From: Streptomyces qaidamensis | GTDB taxonomy: Bacteria > Actinomycetota > Actinomycetes > Streptomycetales > Streptomycetaceae | NCBI RefSeq assembly: GCF_001611795.1 | Contig: NZ_CP015098.1 | Coordinates: forward strand, 8,556,001 to 8,620,000 | DNA: 64,000 nucleotides | Reading direction: 5' to 3' | In this document: positions 41,098 to 51,210 of the stretch, piece by piece | Layout: each line of letters begins with the position of its first letter | How positions within the stretch are numbered: the stretch's first letter is position 1 | Notes under the pieces: model-generated | Seen by the model: only the letters and a program-made list of their open reading frames with translations | Told to the model about the DNA's origin: nothing | Databases searched by the model: none | Translations under genes and position numbers: made by a program

Positions 41098-42294
41098 ATG
41101 ACGGACACGACCGCACCCGTCGCCTTCCCCCAGAGCAGGACCTGCCCCTACCACCCGCCCGCCGCCTACGACGCGCTGCGCACCGAACGCCCCCTGACCC
41201 GCATCACCCTCTTCGACGGCCGCGAGGCCTGGCTGGTCAGCGGCCACGCGACCGCCCGCACCCTGCTGGCCGACCCGCGCCTGTCGTCCAACCGCGACCG
41301 GCCCGGCTTCCCCGCCCCCACCCGGCGCTTCGCCGGGATCCGCAACCGCAGAACGGCCCTGCTGGGCGTCGATGACCCCGAGCACCGCGCCCAGCGGCGG
41401 ATGGTCGTCGGGGACTTCACCCTCAAGCGCGCCGTCGAACTCCGGCCACGCATCCAGCAGATCGTGGACGAGCGGCTCGACGCGATGATCGCCCAGGGCC
41501 CCGTCGCCGACCTGGTGAGCGCCTTCGCGCTGCCCGTCCCCTCCATGGTGATCTGCGCCCTGCTCGGCGTCCCGTACGCCGACCACGACTTCTTCGAGGC
41601 CCAGTCGCGACGGCTGCTGCGCGGCCCGGAGACCGCCGACGTACTCGACGCGCGCGACCGGCTGGAGACGTACTTCGGCGAGCTGATCGACCGCAAACAG
41701 CGGGACCCCGGCACCGGCCTGCTGGACGACCTGGTCCAACGGCAGCTGCACGAGGGCGACCTCGACCGGGAGGGCCTGATCGCCATGGCCCTCATCCTGC
41801 TGGTCGCGGGCCACGAGACGACCGCCAACATGATCTCGCTCGGCACCTTCACCCTGCTCCAGCACCCCGAGCGGCTCGCCGAGCTGCGCGCGGACCCGGG
41901 GCTGCTGCCGGCCGCGGTCGAGGAGCTGATGCGGATGCTGTCCATCGCGGACGGCATGCTGCGTCTCGCCGTCGAGGACATCGAAGTGGCCGGGACGACG
42001 ATCCGGCAGGGCGAGGGGGTGGTCTTCGCGACCTCCGTCATCAACCGCGACGAGACGGTCTACCCCGGCCCGGACACGCTCGACTGGAACCGCCCGGCCC
42101 GTCACCACGTCGCGTTCGGCTTCGGCATCCACCAGTGCCTCGGCCAGAACCTCGCCCGCGCCGAGCTGGAGATCGCGCTGCACAGCCTCTTCGCCCGGCT
42201 GCCCACCCTGCGCCTGGCCGCCCCGGCCGAGGAGATCCCCTTCAAACCCGGCGACACGATCCAGGGGATGCTGGAACTCCCCGTGACCTGGTAA
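41098..42294 (+). CDS. Cytochrome P450, CYP105-like
   Basis: A 398-residue bacterial class I P450. Motifs: VAGHETTANM (I-helix), EELMRM (ExxR), and FGFGIHQCLGQNLAR with Cys347. The N-terminal FPQSRTCPYHPPAAYDALR and RLSSNRDRPGFP resemble CYP105 enzymes, which oxidise diverse drugs and natural products. It has no nearby biosynthetic genes. The ferredoxin gene follows after 13 bases and is the likely electron donor. Confidence 0.93.
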   Translation: MTDTTAPVAFPQSRTCPYHPPAAYDALRTERPLTRITLFDGREAWLVSGHATARTLLADPRLSSNRDRPGFPAPTRRFAGIRNRRTALLGVDDPEHRAQRRMVVGDFTLKRAVELRPRIQQIVDERLDAMIAQGPVADLVSAFALPVPSMVICALLGVPYADHDFFEAQSRRLLRGPETADVLDARDRLETYFGELIDRKQRDPGTGLLDDLVQRQLHEGDLDREGLIAMALILLVAGHETTANMISLGTFTLLQHPERLAELRADPGLLPAAVEELMRMLSIADGMLRLAVEDIEVAGTTIRQGEGVVFATSVINRDETVYPGPDTLDWNRPARHHVAFGFGIHQCLGQNLARAELEIALHSLFARLPTLRLAAPAEEIPFKPGDTIQGMLELPVTW

Positions 42295-42307
42295 GAGGCC
42301 CCCGCAC

Positions 42308-42505
42308 ATGCACATCGACATCGACAAGGACGTCTGCATCGGCGCGGGCCAGTGCGCCCTGACCGCCCCAAACGTGTTCACCCAGGACGACGACGGCTAC
42401 AGCGCCCTGCTGCCCGGCGGGGAGGGCAGTGGCAGCCCGCTGCTGCGGGAGGCGGCCCGCGCCTGCCCGGTCAGCGCCATCACCGTGTCCGAGACGGTGG
42501 GCTGA
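42308..42505 (+). CDS. 3Fe-4S ferredoxin partner of the P450
   Basis: A 65-residue ferredoxin with Cys in VCIGAGQCAL (CxxAxxC, the Ala marking a 3Fe-4S cluster) and ACPVSAI for the third Cys. Such ferredoxins sit next to CYP105 genes in Streptomyces and pass electrons from a ferredoxin reductase to the P450. ATG 13 bases after the P450 stop; same operon. Confidence 0.95.
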   Translation: MHIDIDKDVCIGAGQCALTAPNVFTQDDDGYSALLPGGEGSGSPLLREAARACPVSAITVSETVG

Positions 42506-42514
42506 CCCCGGAGC

Positions 42515-43066
42515 TCAACCGGTGTCCAGGAGCCGCCGGGCCGCCTCGCGCGCCTCGGCAGCGGGCTCGGCGCTCCTGGTGACACCCGCCGTGACCATGG
42601 CACCCTCCGCCAGCAGGAACAGCTGCCCGGCCAGCGCTCCGGGCAGCCCGGCCGCAGCCACGAGCGAAGCCAGGTACTCCCGGAACGCCCGCTTGTGCGC
42701 CCGTACTTGGGCGGCCACGCGCGCCGAGGTGGCCCCCAGCTCACCGTAGGCGTTGAGCCACGCGCAGCCACGGAAACCCGGTTCGCCGAACCACGCACCG
42801 AGCCAGTCGAACACGGCCAGGATCCGCTCCTCCGGACCCTGGCGGCACTCGACGTACGCGGCCAGCTGCCCGCGCCAGCGCGCGTCGCGCCGCTCCAGGT
42901 ACGCCTCCACCAGTTGCTCCTTCGCCGGGAACAGCTGGTAGAGCCGCTTGAGCGAGACCCCGGAGGTGCCGCGGACGTCGTCCATGCCGACGGCCTGCAC
43001 ACCCCGTCCGTAGAACAGCTCCTCGGCGGCGTCCAGCGCCCGCTCCCGGGCCACTGCGCTGTCCAT
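42515..43066 (-). CDS. TetR/AcrR family transcriptional regulator
   Basis: A 183-residue TetR protein (helix-turn-helix VRGTSGVSLKRLYQLFPAKE near residue 30). The C-terminal domain matches the LmrA/YxaF-like type (WLNAYGELGATSARV, QLFLLAEGAMV). It starts 20 bases from one of two identical-type palindromes and is divergent from the NTF2-like gene, which is its likely target along with itself. It also converges on the ferredoxin gene with 9 bases between stops. Confidence 0.92.
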   Translation of the reverse strand: MDSAVARERALDAAEELFYGRGVQAVGMDDVRGTSGVSLKRLYQLFPAKEQLVEAYLERRDARWRGQLAAYVECRQGPEERILAVFDWLGAWFGEPGFRGCAWLNAYGELGATSARVAAQVRAHKRAFREYLASLVAAAGLPGALAGQLFLLAEGAMVTAGVTRSAEPAAEAREAARRLLDTG

Positions 43067-43085
43067 CGACGACCCTCCTTGACGC

Positions 43086-43136
43086 GAGAACGAGCGTTCT
43101 CCTACGGTAGCAGCCTTGCGGAGAACGCTCGTTCTC
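43086..43136. promoter_or_regulatory. Two matching palindromic TetR operators
   Basis: GAGAACG-AG-CGTTCTC (43086-43101) and GAGAACG-CT-CGTTCTC (43121-43136) are both perfect, with centres 35 bases apart. They fill the 91-base divergent spacer and leave one operator next to each gene. Confidence 0.88.
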
Positions 43137-43157
43137 CCCTGCCGTCAGGGAGGATTC

Positions 43158-43616
43158 ATGACCGATCGACCGCCGCTGCCGCCCTTCACCCGCGAGAGCG
43201 CCGCACAGAAGGTCCAGGCCGCCGAGGACGCCTGGAACACCCGCGATCCGCACAAGGTCTCCCTCGCCTACTCGCCGGACTCCGTCTGGCGCAACCGCGA
43301 CGCCTTCGTCACCGGCCGCGCCGAGATCGCCGAGTTCCTGACCCGCAAGTGGGAGCGCGAGCGGGAGTACGCGCTGCGCAAGGATCTGTGGGCCTTCGAC
43401 GGCAACCGCATCGCCGTCCGCTTCCAGTACGAGTGCCGCGACACCGACGGACAGTGGTGGCGCTCCTACGGCAACGAATTGTGGGAGTTCGACGAGCACG
43501 GCCTGATGACCCGTCGCGAGGCGAGCATCAACGACGTGCGGATCGAGGAGAAGGAGCGCCGGATCCACGGCCCCCGGCCGGAGTCGGAACGCCGGAACAC
43601 GTTCCCCGTCCGGTGA
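43158..43616 (+). CDS. NTF2/SnoaL-like (DUF1348) protein
   Basis: A 152-residue cone-shaped NTF2-like protein (KVQAAEDAWNTRDPHKVSLAY, cited in part as EDAWNTRDPHKVS; VWRNRDAFVTGRAEI; FDEHGLMTRREASIND). DUF1348 members are widespread and of unknown function; some are oxidative-stress linked. GGGAGG precedes the ATG. Under TetR control by two operators. Confidence 0.9.
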   Translation: MTDRPPLPPFTRESAAQKVQAAEDAWNTRDPHKVSLAYSPDSVWRNRDAFVTGRAEIAEFLTRKWEREREYALRKDLWAFDGNRIAVRFQYECRDTDGQWWRSYGNELWEFDEHGLMTRREASINDVRIEEKERRIHGPRPESERRNTFPVR

Positions 43617-43643
43617 GCTGGGGGAGTCGCTAGGGTCTTCCGG

Positions 43644-44180
43644 ATGACCGAACAGGCCGCCCCCAAGCCCTTCCTCTATGTCGTCGTCTGCGCCGCGGGC
43701 ATCGCCGCGGACGTCAGCAAGCTGATCACCGCCGCTCGGGAACGGGACTGGGAGGTGGGCGTCATCGCGACGCCCGTCGCGATGAACGGCTTCTTCGACA
43801 CCGCCGTGGTCGAGGCCCGGACGGGCCGCCCGGTCCGCTCCGCCTGGCGAACCCCCGGCGAACCGCGCCCCTTTCCGGCACCCGACGCCGTGGTGGTCGC
43901 TCCCGCCACCTTCAACACCGTCAACAAGTGGGCGGCCGGCATAGCCGACACCCTCGCCCTGGGCACCCTCTGCGAGGTCGCGGGGCTCGGGGTGCCGGTC
44001 GCCGTCCTGCCGTGCGTGGCCGACGCACTGGCCGCCCACCCCGCCTACCGGGACAGCGTCGAACGCCTGCGGGGGATGGGCGTGCGGTTCGGCGAGCCGT
44101 ACACGGGGGAGCCGGGGGAGGACGGCGACCGGCCGGAGTTCGGGTGGGAACGGGCCCTGGACCTGCTCGGACACGGCTGA
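43644..44180 (+). CDS. Flavoprotein (HFCD/phosphopantothenoylcysteine decarboxylase-like)
   Basis: A 178-residue HFCD-fold protein (YVVVCAAGIAADVSKLI near residue 12, DAVVVAPATFNTVNKWAAGI near 80, which holds the PATFNTxxKxA flavin motif). Typical of short stand-alone flavoproteins related to PPC decarboxylase; substrate unknown. Starts 27 bases after the NTF2-like gene, probably the same transcript. Confidence 0.88.
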   Translation: MTEQAAPKPFLYVVVCAAGIAADVSKLITAARERDWEVGVIATPVAMNGFFDTAVVEARTGRPVRSAWRTPGEPRPFPAPDAVVVAPATFNTVNKWAAGIADTLALGTLCEVAGLGVPVAVLPCVADALAAHPAYRDSVERLRGMGVRFGEPYTGEPGEDGDRPEFGWERALDLLGHG

Positions 44181-44299
44181 CGGTCGGACCCCGGCAGCAA
44201 CGGTGACGACCCGTCGGATGCCGTGCCCGGCCTGGCCCTGGAGTGCACACGAACACATACGCTCGCCGGGGAAACCCTCCGAAGGCAGGAGCAGCATCG

Positions 44300-45268
44300 A
44301 TGCAGTACGTGAAGCTCGGTTCGACGGGCCTGGACGTCTCGCGGATCAGTCTGGGGTGCATGACCTACGGTCTGCCCGACCGAGGCCCGCACGAGTGGAC
44401 CCTCGACGAGGAGGCCTCGCGCCCGTTGATCCGGCAGGCGGTCGAAGCGGGCGTCACCTTCTTCGACACGGCGAACATGTACTCCGACGGCACCAGCGAG
44501 GAGATCGTCGGCCGGGCCCTGCGCGACTTCGCCCGCCGCGACGAGATCGTCGTCGCGACGAAGGTGTACTACCCGATGCGCCCCGGCCCGAACGGCGGCG
44601 GACTGTCCCGCAAGGCGATCATGACCGAGCTCGACCGGAGCCTCACCCGCCTCGGCACCGACTACGTCGACCTCTACCAGATCCACCGCTTCGACCCGCA
44701 CACCCCGGTCGAGGAGACGATGGAGGCCCTGCACGACGTCGTCAAGGCGGGCAAGGTCCGCTACCTCGGGGCCAGTTCGATGTACGCCTGGCAGTTCTCC
44801 AAGATGCAGTACACCGCGCGGCTGAACGGCTGGACGCGTTTCGTCTCGATGCAGAACCACTACAACCTGGTCTACCGCGAGGAGGAGCGCGAGATGCTGC
44901 CCCTCTGCGCGGACCAGGGCGTGGGCGTCCTGCCCTGGAGCCCGCTCGCCCGCGGCCGGCTCACCCGGGACTGGGACACCACGACCGAGCGCAGCGCCAC
45001 CGACACCTTCGGCAGCAGCCTGTACCAGGAGGGCGACCGCGCCATCGTCGAGACGGTCACCCGCATCGCCGGGGAGCGGGGCGTTTCCCGCGCGCAGGTC
45101 GCCCTCGCCTGGCTGCTCCACCAGCCGACGGTCACCGCCCCGATCGTCGGCGCCTCCCGGCCCGGGCACCTTCAGGACGCGGTGGCCGCCGTGGAGATCG
45201 AGCTGAGCGACAAGGAACGGGAGGAGCTGGAACGCCCCTACGGCCCCCGTCCCATCGCCGGGCACTGA
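44300..45268 (+). CDS. Aldo/keto reductase
   Basis: A 322-residue AKR (TIM barrel). The tetrad is visible: Asp and Tyr in FFDTANMYSDG, Lys in VATKVYYP, His in YQIHRFD. The C-terminal VTAPIVGASRPGHLQDAV is the NADPH clamp. The YgdS/AKR11-14-like group reduces aldehydes and ketones with NADPH. A GGCAGGAGCAGC precedes the ATG. Confidence 0.93.
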   Translation: MQYVKLGSTGLDVSRISLGCMTYGLPDRGPHEWTLDEEASRPLIRQAVEAGVTFFDTANMYSDGTSEEIVGRALRDFARRDEIVVATKVYYPMRPGPNGGGLSRKAIMTELDRSLTRLGTDYVDLYQIHRFDPHTPVEETMEALHDVVKAGKVRYLGASSMYAWQFSKMQYTARLNGWTRFVSMQNHYNLVYREEEREMLPLCADQGVGVLPWSPLARGRLTRDWDTTTERSATDTFGSSLYQEGDRAIVETVTRIAGERGVSRAQVALAWLLHQPTVTAPIVGASRPGHLQDAVAAVEIELSDKEREELERPYGPRPIAGH

Positions 45269-45284
45269 GCGTGCGGCTCGTGGC

Positions 45285-46127
45285 TCAGTGGGGACCCTGC
45301 GGCGCGAACTCCGTGCCGCAGGGGCCCGCCCCCTCGCTCTCCGCCAGCTCCACCCTCGCCCCGCTCATCGCCAGCGTCCGGTAGAACCGCCCGATCCGCT
45401 CCGCCGACCGCCCCACGTAGTGCCCGATGAACGACCGCCGGAACCGCTCGGCCGCCCGGTTCGGCTGCGAGCCGTGCACCAGGCTCCCGTTGAAGAACAG
45501 GACGTCCCCCGGTGCCATGTCCACCGGCACCGGCGCCAGCCCCGGCGGCGGCGGAACGTACTCCCGGGCGAAGGACACGTCCGCATCGGCCGGCTCCGGG
45601 CAGAACAGGTCCATGCGGTGCGTGCCCGGCACGACCTCCAGCCCGCCGTTCTCCCGGTCGATCACATCGCAGGCCATCCACGCGGCCACACACGTGCCCG
45701 GCTCCACCCGCAGGTAGAAGTTGTCCTGGTGCAGCGCCTGTCCCCGGGCCCCGGGCGGCTTGAAGTAGAACATGCTCTGCGCGGCCAGCACCTCCTCCCC
45801 GAGGAGCGCCTCCAGCACCGTCCGCAGCCGGGCGTCCAGCAGGATCTGGCGCGCCAGGCCGTTGATCTCGTGCGGGTGCATCACCCGCGGCCAGACGTGC
45901 AGCGGGTCGACGCCCGGCCCGTCCTCGACGCGCGGCTCGAAGTGCCCGGGCACCGGACCGGCCGCCCGCAGCGCCGCGAACTCGGCGCACAGCCGCTCGA
46001 TCTCGTCGGCCCCGAAGAGCCCGCGCACCACCGTGAAACCGTCGTCCTCGAAGCCCTCCCGGTATCGCCGGAGCCGGGCGGGGTCCAGGATGGAAGCCCC
46101 GGTGGCGCTGTTGCCCGTGACTGTCAT
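45285..46127 (-). CDS. Phytanoyl-CoA dioxygenase (PhyH) family protein
   Basis: A 280-residue Fe(II)/2-oxoglutarate dioxygenase. Iron ligands: HQDNFYL for HxD and VHGSQPN for the distal His; FRRSFIGHYV supplies the oxoglutarate Arg. The start DDGFTVVRGLF is common in PhyH proteins. They hydroxylate acyl-CoAs or free small molecules including natural products and ectoine. Divergent from an AraC regulator, which likely controls it. Confidence 0.92.
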   Translation of the reverse strand: MTVTGNSATGASILDPARLRRYREGFEDDGFTVVRGLFGADEIERLCAEFAALRAAGPVPGHFEPRVEDGPGVDPLHVWPRVMHPHEINGLARQILLDARLRTVLEALLGEEVLAAQSMFYFKPPGARGQALHQDNFYLRVEPGTCVAAWMACDVIDRENGGLEVVPGTHRMDLFCPEPADADVSFAREYVPPPPGLAPVPVDMAPGDVLFFNGSLVHGSQPNRAAERFRRSFIGHYVGRSAERIGRFYRTLAMSGARVELAESEGAGPCGTEFAPQGPH

Positions 46128-46196
46128 GAACGCACTCCTCGGTCAGGTGTCATCGGTACGAAACGCTAGGCCCCGGAGCCGCCCAGGAGGATGCCC

Positions 46197-47156
<960 letters not shown>

Positions 47157-47331
47157 GCACCGCCATTGGTTCCCGGACCGGCTGCGAACGGCAGGCGCCC
47201 AGACGCCGGCCGGCGGTGTGAGCTGCTGTTCAGACGGTGGTTCAATGGTTTCCGGGCGGCCTCCGGTGGCGAAGCAAATGCACGTCGCCAAAGGGGGCAG
47301 ACGCGAGGGAAATGCCTTTTGCTCCGCTGAT

Positions 47332-47345
47332 TGACATCTTGTCAA
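47332..47345. promoter_or_regulatory. TGAC-N5-GTCAA palindrome upstream of the sigma-like/ricin gene
   Basis: TTGACATCTTGTCAA (47331-47345) is a perfect inverted repeat with a 3-base centre. A closely related element (CTGACTTTCTGTCAA, 63489-63503) lies in front of the paralogous gene at the window end. An outer pair CCTTTTG/CAAAAGG (47315 and 47343) overlaps it. It lies in a 336-base AT-richer spacer that also holds TTGACC at 47402 and no gene. Confidence 0.45.
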
Positions 47346-47492
47346 AAGGCGCTGGCGGCGCACGCAATGCATGAAACGGCGGGATCTCTTGTTCCCTGTC
47401 GTTGACCTGTGTAAAGGTGTGCCCTGTCGGCGTGCCCACATCACGCCTTTCTTTCGTATGCGCGAGGCCGACGAGCCGGCATACCCCTTGGT

Positions 47493-49802
47493 ATGGACTT
47501 TACCCCGCATGTCCTTGAGAGGAATGCAGCCTTGAAAGACGCAGGCCCGTCGAATTCCCCGGCCCCGGCCCGCAGGTTCGCCGTGACGGACGAGCAACTG
47601 AGCGCGGAGCTCAGGAAGTGGACCGGGGCCACACCCGCACTCCACCCCGTCGGCGAACTGCTGGACCGGCACTGGGAGGCGGCCTTCGGCTACGCCCGGC
47701 TGTGCACCGACGGCCCGCGCTCCGCGGGCATGCTCACCACCGCCGCTTTCACCCGGCTCTTCGGCGAGACCCTCCGCCAGAACGGCCCGACCTCCGCCTG
47801 GCGTCCCCATCTGCTCGTCACCGTGCGGCGCATCGCGGCCGAGTGGGCCGGTGACCACAGACTCGGCATGCTCCACCCGGAGCTGCTCACCGGCGAGGGC
47901 GAGCGCCCCGCCTCCCGGCTGCTGCCCTCGCAGCGGCGCCGTCTGCTGTCCGGGGCCTTCCAGCGGCTGCCCCAGTCCGCCCGCTGCCTGCTGTGGCACG
48001 TCGAGGTCGAGGCCGAACCCCTCACCTCCCCGGCCGGGCTGCTCGGACTGGACGAGGAGGGCGCACGCGTCGAACTGGACCGGGCCCGGGACCGGCTGCG
48101 CGAGGAATGCCTCCAACTGCACCGCGAACTCGCCCCCGACGAGGAGTGCCGGCGCTATCTGCGCCTGCTCGACGTGACGTACCGGCGCGGGGGTCTCGCC
48201 CTCGACCCCGATCTACGCGCGCATATCGAGGGCTGCGGGCACTGCGACGCCGCCGCCGACCAACTGGACCAGTTCAACCACGGCCTCGGCGCCGCCCTCT
48301 CGGAGGCGGTGCTGGGCTGGGGCGGGCGGGCGTACGCGCAGAGCCGGGCGAACGAGGCGGGGGAGAGCGCCGGGAGCGGGCCTCCCACGGAGCGCGGGCG
48401 GCCCGGGGGAGCGGCCGGCGCGGCCACCGCCGAGATCCCGGCCGCCGCGGCACGTGAGCTGTTCCCGGACCCGGTGGCCCTGGCGCGCGAGGTCTTCCCG
48501 GACCCGGCCGGCATGGCGTACGAGATCATTCCCGACCCGGTTCGGCCGGCGCGTGAGCCTTTCCCCGAGCCGGCCCGTGAGCGGCGTGAGGTCTTTCCGG
48601 ATCCGGTCCCGGCAGCGCGTGAGCCTTCCCCCGGGCCGGCCGGTGAGGGGCGCGGGGCCTTCCCGGACCCGGTCGCCCTCGCCGGCACCGTCGGGGAGTC
48701 GTTCACCGATCCGGGCGGCCCGGCGGCCGTGCCGCTGCCTCCCGCAGCGGCAGGGGCGGGCACGCCCCTCGACAGGGCCCAGGCTCCGGTCACGACCGGT
48801 GAGGGCCTCTCCGTGCCGCCGCCCGTCTCCGCACCCCCGGGTCCCCGGCCCGAAGGTCCCCGGACCGCAGCCAGAAGATCCGCCCACAGGACGGCCCGCC
48901 GTGCCGCCCGGCGACGCAACCTCACCGCGGGCATCCTGACGGTCAGCGGCCTCGTCGTCCTGCCGCTGGTCCTGTGGTCCACCGGCAACGGCGGCGACGG
49001 CGCCCCGGCCGGCGCCGACCGGCCCTCCGGTGAAGCACCCGACGCCGAGGCGGGCGGGGTGACCACCGACCCGTCCTGGGCCGGGGCGGACGAGGCCGCG
49101 AAGGGCGCCCTGCGCGGGCGGCTGCACAACGTCGCCTCGGGCCTGTGCGTGGGCATCGACGGCAAGAAGGCCGTAGAGGACGGCGAGGCAGAACTCACGA
49201 CCTGCTCCGCGGACGCCGCCCAGCAGTGGACCTACGAGACCGACGGACTGCTGCGCAACGGCGCCGCCCCCGACCTGTGCCTGGACTCGCAGCTGGGCTA
49301 CTCGGTGCGGCTGGCCCCCTGCGCGGGCGCGTCCCGGCCGGACCCGAAGAACATCCGCTACGACTTCACCCTCCAGGGCTCCCTCGTGCCCCGCTGGGAC
49401 CAGGACCTCGCCCTGGCCCCGGCCGCGACCAACGGCTCGGGAGCCCTGGTCCTCAAGGCCCGGACGGACGACGAGGCCCAGCGCTGGGTGATCGACACCT
49501 CCAAGGCCGACCTCCAGATGGAGGCCGTCAACTGGAACGCGGCCGCTCCGGCCCCGCGCCCCACCCCCCCCCCCACTCCCACCCCGTCGAAGACGCCCGA
49601 GTCCACACCGACGCCGTCCGCGACCTCCCCGGCCCCGAAGCCGAAGCCGAGCAGCCCGGCGGCCACCGAACCGCCCTGCTACCGCTACGGCTACTACTGC
49701 GACGCGGACGGCGGGTACGGCAACCCGGGATACGGCTACCCCGGCTATGGATACGGCCCCGGCTACGGCTCTGGCGGCTACGGCGGAGACGGCCGCCGCT
49801 GA
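47493..49802 (+). CDS. Sigma-like N-terminal, single-TM, ricin-type C-terminal protein
   Basis: A 769-residue protein in blocks. Residues 25-230 are a degenerate sigma-70-like or anti-sigma-like region (LDRHWEAAFGYARLC, MLTTAAFTRLFGETLR, then ECRRYLRLL and HIEGCGHCDAAADQL, which resembles a zinc-finger anti-sigma motif). Residues 315-410 are degenerate repeats of about 13 residues around FPDP. One membrane helix lies at about 476-500. A ricin-like beta-trefoil (VASGLCVGID, CLDSQLGYSVRL, QRWVIDTSK) then faces outside, followed by a Pro/Thr stalk and a Gly-Tyr tail (GYGYPGYGYGPGYGSGG). It may couple surface carbohydrate binding to transcription; this is inference. Confidence 0.85.
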   Translation: MDFTPHVLERNAALKDAGPSNSPAPARRFAVTDEQLSAELRKWTGATPALHPVGELLDRHWEAAFGYARLCTDGPRSAGMLTTAAFTRLFGETLRQNGPTSAWRPHLLVTVRRIAAEWAGDHRLGMLHPELLTGEGERPASRLLPSQRRRLLSGAFQRLPQSARCLLWHVEVEAEPLTSPAGLLGLDEEGARVELDRARDRLREECLQLHRELAPDEECRRYLRLLDVTYRRGGLALDPDLRAHIEGCGHCDAAADQLDQFNHGLGAALSEAVLGWGGRAYAQSRANEAGESAGSGPPTERGRPGGAAGAATAEIPAAAARELFPDPVALAREVFPDPAGMAYEIIPDPVRPAREPFPEPARERREVFPDPVPAAREPSPGPAGEGRGAFPDPVALAGTVGESFTDPGGPAAVPLPPAAAGAGTPLDRAQAPVTTGEGLSVPPPVSAPPGPRPEGPRTAARRSAHRTARRAARRRNLTAGILTVSGLVVLPLVLWSTGNGGDGAPAGADRPSGEAPDAEAGGVTTDPSWAGADEAAKGALRGRLHNVASGLCVGIDGKKAVEDGEAELTTCSADAAQQWTYETDGLLRNGAAPDLCLDSQLGYSVRLAPCAGASRPDPKNIRYDFTLQGSLVPRWDQDLALAPAATNGSGALVLKARTDDEAQRWVIDTSKADLQMEAVNWNAAAPAPRPTPPPTPTPSKTPESTPTPSATSPAPKPKPSSPAATEPPCYRYGYYCDADGGYGNPGYGYPGYGYGPGYGSGGYGGDGRR

Positions 49803-49814
49803 CCGGGCGTGCGC

Positions 49815-51044
49815 TCAGGCCCCGACCACGGTCAGGGACAGCCACAGGGCCGCCACGGCCGGCACCAGCGCGGCCGGTACGGCGAGCAGTCCGAGCCGAG
49901 TGAACTCCCCGAGCCCGACCCGGTGCCCGTGCTGCTGCACGATCCGGCGCCACAGCAGGGTCGCCAGTGATCCGGCATAGGTCAGGTTGGGGCCGATGTT
50001 CACACCGAGCAGTACCGCCAGCACGGCCCCGGGACCGGCCCCGGCGGTCAGGGGCAGCAGCACCAGCACCGCGGGCAGGTTGTTGACGAGGTTCGCCAGG
50101 ACGGCGGCCAGCGCGGCCACGCCCAGCAGCGTGAGCAGCCCCGACCCGTCGGGCAGCACACGCCGCAGCGCGTCGGCGAGCCCGTGGTCGACGACCGCGC
50201 GCACCACGACGCCGAGCGCGAGCACGAACGCGAGGAAGGCCGGCGAGGCGGACCGCACCACCGTCAGCGGCGTCGCCCGCCGCCGGAGCAGTGCCCGGCC
50301 GGCCAGCACCAGCGCACCGGCCGTCGCGGCCCAGGCCGGCTCGATCCCCACGGCGGAGGCGACCACGAACCCGGCGAGCGTGCAGCCGACCGTGACGAGG
50401 GCGAACAGCGGCAGCGGCTCGGGACGCCGCTCGGGGTCGGGGGAGGGGAGGGGCGCGGCCAGTTCGTCGTCGAAGAAGCGCCGGAACACCAGGTACTCGG
50501 CGGCGATCGCGACCAGCCAGGGCAGTGCCATCAGCGCGGCGAAGCGGGTGAAGCTCAGCCCGCTCGCCGTGAACGCCAGCAGGTTGGTCAGGTTCGAGAC
50601 CGGCAGCAGCAGCGAGGCGGTGTTCGACAGATGGGCGCACGCGTACAGGTGCGGCCGGGCTCGGACGCCCATCCGGGTGGCGGTGGCGAGCACCACCGGA
50701 GTCAGCAGGACGACGGTCGCGTCCAGGCTGAGCACGGCCGTGATGACGGACGCCAGCGCGAACACCGCGGTGAGCAGCCGGGTGGGGCGCCCGGCGGCCC
50801 AGCGGGCCATCCATGCCCCGCACGCCGTGAACAGCCCCTCGACGTCGCAGAAGTGGGCGAGTACCAGCACGGCCGCGAGGAAGCCGACCACCGGCCCCAG
50901 CCGCTGGACCTCCTCCCAGGCGTGCTCCGGCGAGATCACTCCGAGGGCGAGGGCGAGCCCTGCGGCCGGCACCGCCAGCACGGCCTCGGGCAGGCCCTTC
51001 GGGCGGGCGACGGCCCAGACCAGCACGGCGGCCAGCAGCGTCAC
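49815..51044 (-). CDS. SLC13/ArsB-type anion permease
   Basis: A 409-residue protein with about 10-11 hydrophobic helices of the ArsB/CitMHS/SLC13 superfamily (LDATVVLLTPVVLATATRMG; HLSNTASLLLPVSNLTNLLAF with the NTASLLLPVSN motif; later ANLVNNLPAVLVLLPLT and VNIGPNLTYAGSLATLL). The paired NTA/NNLP motifs mark the substrate sites. Arsenite is possible, but no arsR or arsC is nearby. The GTG at 51044 has a weak ribosome site. Confidence 0.85.
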   Translation of the reverse strand: MTLLAAVLVWAVARPKGLPEAVLAVPAAGLALALGVISPEHAWEEVQRLGPVVGFLAAVLVLAHFCDVEGLFTACGAWMARWAAGRPTRLLTAVFALASVITAVLSLDATVVLLTPVVLATATRMGVRARPHLYACAHLSNTASLLLPVSNLTNLLAFTASGLSFTRFAALMALPWLVAIAAEYLVFRRFFDDELAAPLPSPDPERRPEPLPLFALVTVGCTLAGFVVASAVGIEPAWAATAGALVLAGRALLRRRATPLTVVRSASPAFLAFVLALGVVVRAVVDHGLADALRRVLPDGSGLLTLLGVAALAAVLANLVNNLPAVLVLLPLTAGAGPGAVLAVLLGVNIGPNLTYAGSLATLLWRRIVQQHGHRVGLGEFTRLGLLAVPAALVPAVAALWLSLTVVGA

Positions 51045-51210
51045 GGACAGGACTTCGGCAAGCGGGGTGTTCAGGGCGGGGTCCTCCGGGACGCGATCGT
51101 TCGTGCCCGCTCATGAAATCAGGCCGGGGTAAGAGCCCCTCGGCGGCCCCGCCGTCCCGCCCAGCGGCCGGTCACGGGCCGCCCGCCGGCACCGGCCCGG
51201 CGGAGCGCGC

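Noticed and set aside
49815..51044. Arsenic resistance operon
   Set aside because: The permease stands alone; no arsR, arsC or other arsenic gene is next to it.
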